Origin: an uncultured Christensenellaceae bacterium
GTDB lineage: Bacteria; Bacillota; Clostridia; Christensenellales; Pumilibacteraceae
Direction: 5' to 3'
DNA length: 64,000 bases
Assembly: GCA_910588155.1 (NCBI GenBank)
Contig: CAJUPB010000010.1
Location: forward strand, 1 to 64,000
Made by a program: the position numbers and the translations under genes. Below, piece by piece: positions 16,434-23,717 of the stretch (positions are counted from its first letter, which is position 1; each line of letters begins with the position of its first letter). The notes below the pieces were generated by a model. It did no database searches. It was not told the origin of the DNA and worked only from the letters and a program-made list of their open reading frames with translations.

Positions 16434-18380
16434 ATGTCAAACATATCTCTCATAAACGTCGCCAAAAAATACGCCGACCGCGTTGCGGTTTGCGGCTTTT
16501 CCGCAGACGTTGCGGACGGCGAACTGCTGTGCATAACGGGACCGTCGGGTTGCGGAAAGTCGACGGTGCTGCGCATAATAGCCGGCTTGGAAGACGCTGA
16601 CGCGGGCGAACTGTACGTCGACGGAAAACCCGCGCTCGACGTCGGAGTCAAGGGCCGCGACGCCGTGCTGGTGTCGAGAGAACACCCCGTTTATAAAAAA
16701 AGTATGACGGTATACGACAATCTGGCATACGGCTTGCACCTGCGCAAAATCGACGGAAAGGAGATTGACGGTCGTGTTCGCGCGGCGGCGGGAATGCTCG
16801 GCGTGACCGACCTGCTGTATAAAAAAGCGTCCGCGCTGACAGCAGGCGAGCTTATGCGCGTCGCGCTGTGCAGAGCAGCGGTGCGCAAACCTGCGATACT
16901 TTTGCTGGACGAGCCTTTGAAAGGACTCGACGGCACGGAAAGAGCGCAGATGATGACGGAGATAGTCAACATTAAAAACAGATTGGGTTCGGCGACGGTA
17001 ATGGCAACGTCGGACTCTTCGGCGGCAATGACGCTGGGAGACAGGGTTGCGGTGATGAAAGACGGAAGAGTGCGTCAGAGCGGCACGCCGCGCGACGTCT
17101 ACGAAAATCCGTCCGACACCTTCACGGCGGCTTTCGTCGGCACGCCGCAAATAAACCTGTTCGAGGCGGTCGCATACAGAAACGACGGCACCGTTACGGC
17201 AAAGCTCGGACTCGGCGAATGGCCGCTGACGTTGCCTGCGTCCAAAGCCAAACGCATATTCGGTCTGGACGAAACGCCGAGAGAAGTATATGTCGGCGTG
17301 AGAGCGGAAGACTTCCACGGCGAACAGTTCTTTTTGGAAGCGTCGCCCGACACGGTCGTGGAAGCCCGCGTCAGATTGGCGGAAAGAACGGGCGGAGAAA
17401 ACCTGCTGTATCTCGACATAGACGGCAAAAGCGATTTTGCCACGGCAAAGGTGGACGCGAGAATTTCGCTTGCCGCCGGCGACAGGGTAAAACTCGCCGT
17501 GGACGCGAATAAAGTTCTGCTTTTCGACAGGGCGACGGGGCGTTCGCTGTCCGCCGTTCCGAACAGAAATTTGATAGAATGCAAATTGCTTGCCGACAAA
17601 GACGGCGGTCTGAAAGCAAGATTCGGGTCGAACGCGGTAGAGCTTCCCGAAAAAGTCACGTCGAGACTTACGGACAGAAGCGTCGTGAACGGCGACGCCT
17701 GCCTCTCGATTGCGCCGTCCGAACTCTACACGGAATATCGTGATGGCTGCAAGACTCTGGAATGCGAAGTGGACTTTCAGGTTCGCCGCACGGACTTCAC
17801 GGCTCTGTACGTGCGTTTCGGCGGGGTGAAGGAGTCCAAAGCCGTTTTCGCGGACAAGAACTGCGAAAGGAGCGCGGGCGAAAAAATCACACTGTGGTAT
17901 AACCCCGAAAAGCTGGAATTGACAAACTGTCGGTTCGAGCGTATAACCGCCTCCCGTCCCGTGACGAACAATACCGCAACCGCAATGACGCAAGTCAAAG
18001 ACGGCAAGGTAAAGGCGGTAATAGGAAAAAACAAGTTCGAGTTTGCGACCGACGCAGACGTCAAAAACGGTTCGACTCTGCTGCGCATTCCGCCAAACGC
18101 CGTGTCCGTTGCGAAAAAAGGCGGCGCGAATACGGCGAAAGCCACGGTGCTCGACTATGACTTTATGGGCAATAAAACGTTGCTGTATCTCGCGTTGGAC
18201 GGCTTCGACCCGTATTTCACCGCGGCGGCGGACGGAGCGGTGCAGTGCGAAATCGGCGATAAAATCAGGATAGCGATAGATTTCGGCAGAGCGGATACAA
18301 AACCGCCGAAGTCGCTTGCCGAGTATATAAGAGAATGCGCAAAGGACGCGCCGCCGTATGTGTTCGTCGAAGAAACTTGA
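16434..18380 (+). CDS. MalK-like ABC ATPase with degenerate catalytic motifs and extended C-terminus
   Basis: Protein of 648 aa from ATG 16434 (AGAGGAG upstream). Residues 1-235 are a MalK/UgpC-type nucleotide-binding domain with intact Walker A (GPSGCGKST) and Walker B (LLLDEP). Three other elements are changed. The Q-loop VFQ reads VSR, the signature LSGGQ reads LTAGE, and the H-loop THD reads TSD. Residues 240-375 are a normal TOBE/OB region. About 270 further residues look like two more OB-like cycles, so it is nearly twice the MalK length. No permease or binding-protein gene is adjacent. It may bind ATP without efficient hydrolysis and act as a regulator or scaffold; a slow transporter ATPase is possible. 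Confidence 0.8.
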   Translation: MSNISLINVAKKYADRVAVCGFSADVADGELLCITGPSGCGKSTVLRIIAGLEDADAGELYVDGKPALDVGVKGRDAVLVSREHPVYKKSMTVYDNLAYGLHLRKIDGKEIDGRVRAAAGMLGVTDLLYKKASALTAGELMRVALCRAAVRKPAILLLDEPLKGLDGTERAQMMTEIVNIKNRLGSATVMATSDSSAAMTLGDRVAVMKDGRVRQSGTPRDVYENPSDTFTAAFVGTPQINLFEAVAYRNDGTVTAKLGLGEWPLTLPASKAKRIFGLDETPREVYVGVRAEDFHGEQFFLEASPDTVVEARVRLAERTGGENLLYLDIDGKSDFATAKVDARISLAAGDRVKLAVDANKVLLFDRATGRSLSAVPNRNLIECKLLADKDGGLKARFGSNAVELPEKVTSRLTDRSVVNGDACLSIAPSELYTEYRDGCKTLECEVDFQVRRTDFTALYVRFGGVKESKAVFADKNCERSAGEKITLWYNPEKLELTNCRFERITASRPVTNNTATAMTQVKDGKVKAVIGKNKFEFATDADVKNGSTLLRIPPNAVSVAKKGGANTAKATVLDYDFMGNKTLLYLALDGFDPYFTAAADGAVQCEIGDKIRIAIDFGRADTKPPKSLAEYIRECAKDAPPYVFVEET

Positions 18381-18440
18381 ACTCGACGGGCGTGACGGCG
18401 CGGCTTTTAAAAGTAATGATATTAAAAGGAGAATGAAAAT

Positions 18441-18599
18441 ATGAAGTACGTGTGCGATGTTTGCGGTTGGGAATACGACGAAGAAACGGGCTATCCCGAG
18501 GGCGGAATCGCCCCCGGCACGAAATGGGAAAACGTTCCCGAGGATTTCGCTTGTCCGCTTTGCGCGGTCGGCAAAGACCAATTTTCCCCGGTCGAATAA
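18441..18599 (+). CDS. Rubredoxin
   Basis: Electron-transfer protein of 52 aa binding one iron through four cysteines. Both knuckles are present: CDVCGW near residue 5 and CPLCAVGK near residue 39. The aromatic and loop residues GYPEGGIAPGT and WENVPEDF are typical. ATG 18441 follows AAAAGGAGAATG. Rubredoxins of anaerobes donate electrons to rubrerythrin or superoxide reductase, neither of which is in view. A terminator follows directly. Confidence 0.96.
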   Translation: MKYVCDVCGWEYDEETGYPEGGIAPGTKWENVPEDFACPLCAVGKDQFSPVE

Positions 18600-18624
18600 T
18601 TCTGTCTTTTGCATAGACCTTTTT

Positions 18625-18659
18625 GCAAGAGCGCGTTCGTGCCGCGCCCTTGCTTTTGC
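18625..18659 (+). terminator. Terminator after rubredoxin
   Basis: GCAAGAGCGCG (18625-18635) pairs with CGCGCCCTTGC (18643-18653) with one A/C mismatch and a 7-nt loop, followed by TTTTGCTTT. Confidence 0.6.
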
Positions 18660-18787
18660 TTTGGCTCGAACAGCGTTTCGTCTGTTTAATCTTCGAAGAA
18701 AGGCGCGCACTGCCGCTTTGACGAAAAATTCGTTCGACTCGGCGACGCGCTTTTCGGACGGGCGGTTACAGTTTTTTACTTTCGAAT

Positions 18788-18819
18788 AAAAAGCGGCAAG
18801 AAGGACAAGCCGCTTTTTT
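18788..18819 (+). terminator. Terminator upstream of the VanW gene
   Basis: AAAAAGCGGC (18788-18797) pairs with GCCGCTTTTTT (18809-18819) around an 11-nt loop, ending in a T-run. It isolates the VanW gene from the upstream unit. Confidence 0.75.
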
Positions 18820-18885
18820 GTATGGTGCGAGGCGTATTTTTTGTACGGTTTTGCCGCATATTAAACAGCGGGAGAGTGTAGAAAA

Positions 18886-20259
18886 GTGAAAAACGTGATA
18901 CATACGCTGTGTTTGACTTCGATATTTGCAGTATCCGCTTTTTGCGGAATGTTTTTCGGCGCCGCGCCCGCCGCAAATCCCCGAGATTCCGTCGCGGTTT
19001 CGCAAGACGTATCCCGTGATTTGACGGAGCAAGGGGAAAATGCTTGCCGCGATACCTCTTGCCGACGGCAAGAACAGACGGCTTTTGCGCGGTCGGACGA
19101 ACAGCCTTTCGAGATACGCTTCGACAGCGACGAGGGCAGTTTCGTATATAAAGACGATAAAATTCAACCCACAGACTACCTTGTCGCCGACGAGATTTTC
19201 AATAGAAAGATAAACGCGACGATAGTCGAGAAACGTGCGATGATGACGAAAGCCGTCCGCGCTGGGGCAAGCTACGAACGCGCGGTCACGATGTGTATGC
19301 CGCTTTCGGCAAGGACGGTGAACGAGGCGGAAGCAAAGATAAACACACCGCCCGTGGACGCGCAGATTTTGTTCAATCCCGACAGAAAGCCGGCATTCAC
19401 GATTAAACGCGACAAAACGGGCAGACGCGTGAACAGGGAAAAGACTTTCGAACTCATATATGCGTCGGTAATGCACGGCGGAAACGACCGCCTCAAACTT
19501 CCCGTCGAAGACGTGGAAGCTCTCATAACCGCGGATATGCTGACGGAAAGGACGTACACAAGGGCGGAGTTTTCGACAAATTTCGACGATGGCAACGCAG
19601 AGCGCACGCACAATATCGCGCTGGCGCTTCAAAAGGTCAACGGCACCGTGTTGAACCCCGAGGAAGAGTTTTCTTTCAATGCCGCCGTGGGCGCGAGAAG
19701 CGAAAAGAACGGATTCAAACAGGCGAAGATAATAATGGACGGCGAATACGTGCTGGGCTACGGCGGCGGCGTGTGCCAGGCGTCCACGACGATATACAAC
19801 GCCGCTCTTCGCGCGGGTATGGAAATCACTATGGTCAGAAATCACTCTCTGACTTCTTCTTACGTAGAGCCTTCGCTGGACGCAATGGTCAATTCGTCAA
19901 GTTCGGATTTGAAATTCAAAAACCCTCTGGACACCCCCGTCTATATAGCGGCGAGAGTGGTGGGCGCAACGGCTTACGTGAAGATTTACGGCATAAAAAA
20001 CGAATATAAGATTGTCCCGAAAAGCCGCGTGCTGTCCGTAATAGAGCCGCAGGGCGACGAGGAAATCGTGGATAAGGAACATAAATATTTGCCGGCAGAG
20101 TCGGTCAGCGGCGACACAATGCGCATAAGAAACGCCAAAGAGGGCGTGAAAAGCGAAGCGTATTTGGAATATTACAAGGACAATCTGCTCGTGCGCAGAG
20201 TCAAGATTCGTTCCGACACGTATAAAGCCGTGCGCGGAATAGTTATGATTGCGCCGTAA
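18886..20259 (+). CDS. VanW family exported protein with G5-like C-terminus
   Basis: Protein of 457 aa. An N-terminal hydrophobic segment (about 5-28) acts as signal or anchor. A low-similarity region runs to about residue 235. The VanW domain (about 240-365) contains FNAAVGARSEKNGF, GYGGGVCQASTTIYNAAL and RNHSLTSSYV. The last 90 residues resemble a G5 domain, which binds cell-wall polymers. The start is GTG 18886 with GGGAGAG upstream. VanW proteins accompany some vancomycin-resistance operons, but most are general cell-wall proteins of unknown chemistry; no van genes are near. Confidence 0.88.
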   Translation: MKNVIHTLCLTSIFAVSAFCGMFFGAAPAANPRDSVAVSQDVSRDLTEQGENACRDTSCRRQEQTAFARSDEQPFEIRFDSDEGSFVYKDDKIQPTDYLVADEIFNRKINATIVEKRAMMTKAVRAGASYERAVTMCMPLSARTVNEAEAKINTPPVDAQILFNPDRKPAFTIKRDKTGRRVNREKTFELIYASVMHGGNDRLKLPVEDVEALITADMLTERTYTRAEFSTNFDDGNAERTHNIALALQKVNGTVLNPEEEFSFNAAVGARSEKNGFKQAKIIMDGEYVLGYGGGVCQASTTIYNAALRAGMEITMVRNHSLTSSYVEPSLDAMVNSSSSDLKFKNPLDTPVYIAARVVGATAYVKIYGIKNEYKIVPKSRVLSVIEPQGDEEIVDKEHKYLPAESVSGDTMRIRNAKEGVKSEAYLEYYKDNLLVRRVKIRSDTYKAVRGIVMIAP

Positions 20260-20267
20260 AAAAGCCC

Positions 20268-20297
20268 TTGACAAACCGCACACGAATGTGATATAAT
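20268..20297 (+). promoter_or_regulatory. Consensus promoter of pnuC
   Basis: A perfect TTGACA (20268-20273) and a perfect TATAAT (20292-20297) are separated by 18 bp. Transcription would start near 20304, giving a leader of about 130 nt before the pnuC ATG. Confidence 0.85.
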
Positions 20298-20303
20298 GCA
20301 AGA

Positions 20304-20432
20304 GTAAAATAAATAAAGTCGCGTCGTCGCTGCCGAGTGCCGACGCGCAAGTGCGAAAGGAAACGCGCTTTGTCCGAAATCGTTAGGTCGTTGAAGATTC
20401 GGACAGGGCGCGTTTTTTTCGAGGGTGCGTAT
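20304..20432 (+). promoter_or_regulatory. pnuC leader with internal terminator (candidate riboswitch or attenuator)
   Basis: The 5' half can fold through GCGTCG/CGACGC (near 20324-20346). The 3' half is a complete intrinsic terminator: bases 20362-20378 pair with 20398-20414, forming a 17-bp stem with two G-U pairs, and seven T residues end at 20419. The ATG of pnuC is only 14 bases further. A terminator between a strong promoter and its gene implies regulated read-through. The ligand is unknown; I could not match TPP, FMN, preQ1 or the NAD+ classes. Confidence 0.65.
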
Positions 20433-21131
20433 ATGAAGTTCTTTAAAAGCCTGACTGTGACGGAACGGATAATCTGGGCGTTGAGCTCGACGGCGACTGC
20501 CGTATCGTTTTTTGCATTCGAAAATAAGAATTATCACCTGCTTGTCGGCGCGTTGATTGGCATTGCCGCGCTCGTGCTCGTGTCCAAGGGCAGACCGACG
20601 GGACAGGTACTGACCGTCGTTTTCGCCGTGTTTTACGGCATTGTTTCCTATTCTTACCGCTATTACGGCGAGATGATAACCTACCTCGGTATGACCGCGC
20701 CGATGGCGGTTGCGGCGCTTGCGAGCTGGCTGAAAAACCCGTATAAGGAAAAGGGCGGGGAAGTCAGGGTTAATAAATTGAAGCCGCGGGAATGGGCGAT
20801 TTTCGCAGTTCTGTCGGTTGTAGTGACGGCGGCGTTCGGTTTCGTGTTGAAGGCATTGAACACAAACAGTCTCGCAATAAGCACGTTGAGTGTGCTGACG
20901 TCTTTTACCGCGGCCTATCTGACCGCCCGCCGCAGCCGCTTCTATGCCGTCTGCTACGCCGTCAACGACGCCGTGCTCATAGCTATGTGGATAATGGCAA
21001 GCACGGAAGACGTGACGTACGTACCCGTGGCGGTCTGCTTTATGTCGTTCTTCGTCCTCGACGTGCTCGGCTTCCTGAATTGGACCCGAATGTCGAAAAA
21101 ACAAGACGAGAGCGTCAATGCGGAAAAATAA
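20433..21131 (+). CDS. pnuC: PnuC-family nicotinamide riboside/mononucleotide transporter
   Basis: Integral membrane protein of 232 aa with about seven helices. PnuC features include the N-terminal ERIIWALSS helix, YHLLVGALIG, an SYRYYGEM segment and the WTRMSKKQ tail. ATG 20433 is preceded by GAGGGTG; a longer reading would run through the terminator hairpin and is rejected. PnuC proteins import nicotinamide riboside by facilitated diffusion and phosphorylation trapping; relatives carry thiamine or riboflavin. The substrate here would be clearer once the leader is identified. Confidence 0.88.
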   Translation: MKFFKSLTVTERIIWALSSTATAVSFFAFENKNYHLLVGALIGIAALVLVSKGRPTGQVLTVVFAVFYGIVSYSYRYYGEMITYLGMTAPMAVAALASWLKNPYKEKGGEVRVNKLKPREWAIFAVLSVVVTAAFGFVLKALNTNSLAISTLSVLTSFTAAYLTARRSRFYAVCYAVNDAVLIAMWIMASTEDVTYVPVAVCFMSFFVLDVLGFLNWTRMSKKQDESVNAEK

Positions 21132-21133
21132 AA

Positions 21134-21160
21134 GCACCCGCAAACAATTGCGGGTACTTT
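21134..21160. terminator. Bidirectional terminator between pnuC and the Cys-rich gene
   Basis: ACCCGCAA (21136-21143) pairs with TTGCGGGT (21148-21155) over a 4-nt loop. The T-run is better on the minus strand (GCTTTTATTTTT) than on the plus strand, so it can end both converging transcripts. Confidence 0.8.
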
Positions 21161-21190
21161 GCTTCCGAGCATTTATTCGTCTGTTACCGT

Positions 21191-21436
21191 TTACCGTCGG
21201 CAGCAGCAGTTGCGGCAATCACAACAGTCGCGGCGGTTGCGGCAGTTGCAGCACGGAAAACGGCAATGGCTGCCGCAATTCGTGCGGCGGCAATCGCACG
21301 TACAAATGATTTTAAAACAAATCGTGCCGTCGCCGACAGCCGGATTTATGACTGTCTGAACAGCATTGCTGTAAGTCGTAAACGGTACGGCGCCCGAATT
21401 ATCGATGATATTTGCGATGTTTGTAATTGTTTTCAT
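21191..21436 (-). CDS. Cys/Arg-rich small protein, unknown function
   Basis: Protein of 81 aa, not assigned to a family I recognise. The N-terminal half (MKTITNIANIIDNSGAVPF and following) resembles strand segments of DUF11-type surface proteins. The last 44 residues hold 15 cysteines in CxC, CxxC and CC patterns interleaved with arginine. ATG 21436 lies one base after the stop of the DUF11 reading frame and six bases from AAGGTGG (21443-21449), an excellent ribosome site, which is the main reason to accept it. Metal binding or cross-linking in a coat or surface layer is possible. Confidence 0.65.
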   Translation of the reverse strand: MKTITNIANIIDNSGAVPFTTYSNAVQTVINPAVGDGTICFKIICTCDCRRTNCGSHCRFPCCNCRNRRDCCDCRNCCCRR

Positions 21437-21437
21437 T

Positions 21438-22090
21438 TTAATCCACCTTAACGTCGAATTCCACGACGAGAGTTTCGCGCGGTGCCAAATTGCGCAGAAC
21501 AAAACCGATTTCGGGGTCGTAAACGGAAAAGTTCGTGCCGTTGATTTTGACGCTGCCGCGAACAAATGTCGTGCCGTCTGGAACAGGGTCTTTGAATATC
21601 AAATCGCTTTTTTCTCCGCCCCCGATGTTTGCAATCATAACCGTATAGTGCAGGTTTTCGCCCTTGACGGCAAACGATTTATCCACGCTTTTGACGACGT
21701 TTATTTTGTCGGAAACGACATCGAATGAAAGGACGTCGGTGTTTTCGGAGTATTTCACGTTGCCTCTTGCAGGGTCGTTCACGGTGTAATTCAGCGTCGC
21801 AAAATGGGTTACGGGCGTTCTGCTCGGTAAAGAAAATATCGTTTATGTCGACATTGTCGTTGTTCGTTATGGTTATGGTGATAGTCAGCGTTTCGCCTTT
21901 GACGGCAAAATTTTTGTCCACGCTCTTGACCACGGAGAGCTTGGCGGAAATTACGTTATACGAAAGAGTGTCCGTGTATTCTTTGTATCTGATGTTGCCT
22001 CTTGCGGGTCGTTCACAACGTATTGGAACTCGGATGCGTCGGTTACGGGCGACACGGTCATCGGATTGGCGATTTGCGTATGCTTGATAA
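21438..22090 (-). pseudogene. Decayed DUF11-repeat surface protein
   Basis: Minus-strand remnants of at least three DUF11 modules sit in different frames. Near 22010 the motif VNDPARGN is broken: the copy here reads GACCCGCAAGAGG, while the intact copy near 21770 reads GACCCTGCAAGAGG, a one-base loss. Near 21810-21830 the frame changes again after DINDIFFTEQ, where the middle of a module is missing. The last module (VKSVDKSFAVKGENLHYTV to FDVKVD) is open to its stop at 21438. The 5' end is truncated by the promoter of the divergent gene. DUF11 proteins are adhesin-like cell-surface proteins. Confidence 0.75.
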
Positions 22091-22112
22091 TAAGAACGGA
22101 GTGTGATATAAT
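22084..22112 (+). promoter_or_regulatory. Promoter of the GNAT gene at 22.2 kb
   Basis: TTGATA (22084-22089), 17 bp, TATAAT (22107-22112), about 45 bp before the start codon. Confidence 0.65.
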
Positions 22113-22156
22113 AAAAATGACGTTGCAAAAAACGAAAAGGAGTGTTGCAATCGGAA

Positions 22157-22660
22157 ATGAATATGAATATTTTGGAATACGGCGAAGTTTATGCCGAAGA
22201 AGTAAAGGATTTGCTGGTGGAATTGCAGGCATACTTGGCGAGTTTGGATAAACGCGGAGTGTTGACGCTGAAAGACGGCTACCGCGAAGGATATTTTGCC
22301 TATGTTATGAAAGAGGTGCGAAAGCATAACGGTAAGATATTTTTGGCGCAACTCGATAACAAGACGGTGGGACTTGTGGTTTGCAAGATATTTCAAGGCG
22401 GCGGCGAATCCGAATATACCACGGTTTGTCCCAAAGTCGGCTTTATAAGCGATTTGGTGGTTGCGGAGAACTGTCGCGGCAGACGAATAGGGCGGTCGCT
22501 GTTACGGCAGGCAAACAGCTTTTTTAAGCAAAACGATTGCGAGTATACGCAGTTGGAAGTATTTGCACCCAATGCGGAGGCTTTAAAATTGTATAAAAAA
22601 CTCGGATTCGAAGTGAATTGTCTGTATATGTCGCAACGAACGGACAAATTGGATTTTTGA
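22157..22660 (+). CDS. GNAT-family N-acetyltransferase
   Basis: Protein of 167 aa. It shows VGFISDLVVAENCRGRRIGRSLL, which is the GNAT beta4 strand followed by the acetyl-CoA loop RGRRIG, then LEVFAPNAEALKLYKKLGFE, the usual C-terminal helix. The target is unknown. Start choice is uncertain. AAAAGGAG ends at 22142, a GTG overlaps it and a TTG is too close, so ATG 22157 (or 22163) is preferred despite long spacing. Confidence 0.8.
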   Translation: MNMNILEYGEVYAEEVKDLLVELQAYLASLDKRGVLTLKDGYREGYFAYVMKEVRKHNGKIFLAQLDNKTVGLVVCKIFQGGGESEYTTVCPKVGFISDLVVAENCRGRRIGRSLLRQANSFFKQNDCEYTQLEVFAPNAEALKLYKKLGFEVNCLYMSQRTDKLDF

Positions 22661-22787
22661 TATAAAAGATTTCGTTGCAAAGGTAGTTTCGAATGTAAAC
22701 CGAACAAAAGAGTAAAACACTTTCACTCTGCTTGAATAGTCGGAACGTTTAACTTTGTAAGTTGCGAAAAGAATATGAGGAGAAGAA

Positions 22788-23129
22788 ATGACAAAAGAAG
22801 AATTGACGGAGATTGTGAAACTTGCAGACAAGACCGCAATCGACTCCGAAATGGAAAAACGTGGCTACATATATTGCAACAAGCATAAAAAACTCGGCAA
22901 AGTTGAAATTGTACCTCTTTTTCAAAGTGTTATCTGTGAAACGGAAGATTATACGGACGACGAACGCAAGCATTTGTATAGCGGATGCATATGCGGCAGA
23001 GTAACGGGTTATGAAAATTACGAATTTATTTTTGTCGAAGTTTACGATATAAAGATGTCAACCGACCCGTTTGACAGCGAAGAAACCGCGATGCAAACAG
23101 ATATGCTTATTTGGGCGAAGGAGATGTAA
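22788..23129 (+). CDS. Hypothetical protein, 113 aa
   Basis: Soluble acidic protein with no family I can name. It contains two cysteine pairs in loose spacing (CNKHKK near residue 30, CICGRV near residue 67) that could bind metal but do not form a standard zinc ribbon. The ribosome site GAGGAGAAG lies directly before ATG 22788. It is immediately followed by the 40-aa Cys-rich gene, and the two are probably co-transcribed. Confidence 0.6.
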   Translation: MTKEELTEIVKLADKTAIDSEMEKRGYIYCNKHKKLGKVEIVPLFQSVICETEDYTDDERKHLYSGCICGRVTGYENYEFIFVEVYDIKMSTDPFDSEETAMQTDMLIWAKEM

Positions 23130-23252
23130 ATGAACTATACTTGCGGTAATTGTCCGTATTGCCGAAGGACAAATGATATGTGGGTTTGTTGGTGTACTTA
23201 TTGGAACAAAGTCGTGCGCATAGGAGAAAGTTGCGTCATAGACGAAAAATAG
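23130..23252 (+). CDS. Cys-rich microprotein, 40 aa
   Basis: The frame opens at ATG 23130, directly after the TAA of the preceding gene, with AAGGAG about seven bases upstream. The product has cysteines at 5, 8, 11, 20, 22 and 35 (CGNCPYC, CWC) and four tryptophan/tyrosine residues nearby, so it likely folds around a metal. The function is unknown. The intact ribosome site and tight spacing support it as a real gene. Confidence 0.5.
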   Translation: MNYTCGNCPYCRRTNDMWVCWCTYWNKVVRIGESCVIDEK

Positions 23253-23378
23253 AATAATATCCCTTTTAAAGGCAGTTGCTTGAATAGCGCTGTCCTTGCT
23301 TTTGTGTGCTTGCGGGAAATATAAGGCATAAGTTCGTAACAATGGCTAAATGGAAAACGTAGTAATTGATAAAATGAA

Positions 23379-23419
23379 AAAAGTCGGAACGGCGCGTGAA
23401 CCATTCCGACTTTTGTTTT
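23379..23419 (+). terminator. Terminator after the 22.8-23.3 kb gene pair
   Basis: AAAAGTCGGAA (23379-23389) pairs with TTCCGACTTTT (23404-23414) around a 14-nt loop, then GTTTTG. The rest of 23253-23686 shows no supported gene. Confidence 0.8.
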
Positions 23420-23686
23420 GTGCGATTTGTCAATAACTTGTGAGCTGCCGGAAAAAGAGAGCAAACTTCGAGGAGAATAAATGTGTAGACGGTTTTGCAA
23501 AAGCATTTAAGAAGCGTTAAGTGTATTGTTGTCTTATGAATTGAAACGCCGATAAGGCACGGATTTGCATTTTTTTATCTCGATAGCATAATTGAAATAT
23601 AAGCGGACAACTTTTTGCTCGCTGCTTTTGTACTGTTAAACTTTCTGATTTTCAACAAATTTCCGACATTTCATTATTATATAAAG

Positions 23687-23717
23687 AAAACCGTGAGTTG
23701 TTTTCAACTTACGGTTT
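23687..23717 (-). terminator. Terminator of the recombinase gene
   Basis: Read on the minus strand, AAACCGTAAGTTG and CAACTCACGGTTTT flank a 4-nt loop (plus-strand arms 23687-23700 and 23705-23717), followed by TCTTT. The stem overlaps the recombinase stop codon. Confidence 0.75.

Noticed and set aside
18886..20259. Vancomycin-resistance locus
   Set aside because: Only a VanW-domain protein is present; no ligase, dehydrogenase, dipeptidase or two-component genes are nearby.
20304..20432. TPP, FMN, preQ1 or NAD+ riboswitch
   Set aside because: None of the core consensus words I know for these classes is present; it is left as an unassigned leader.
23198..23506. Minus-strand frame of about 100 aa upstream of the recombinase terminator
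   Set aside because: It overlaps the convergent microprotein and a terminator, and lacks a ribosome site; it looks like a repeated non-coding segment.
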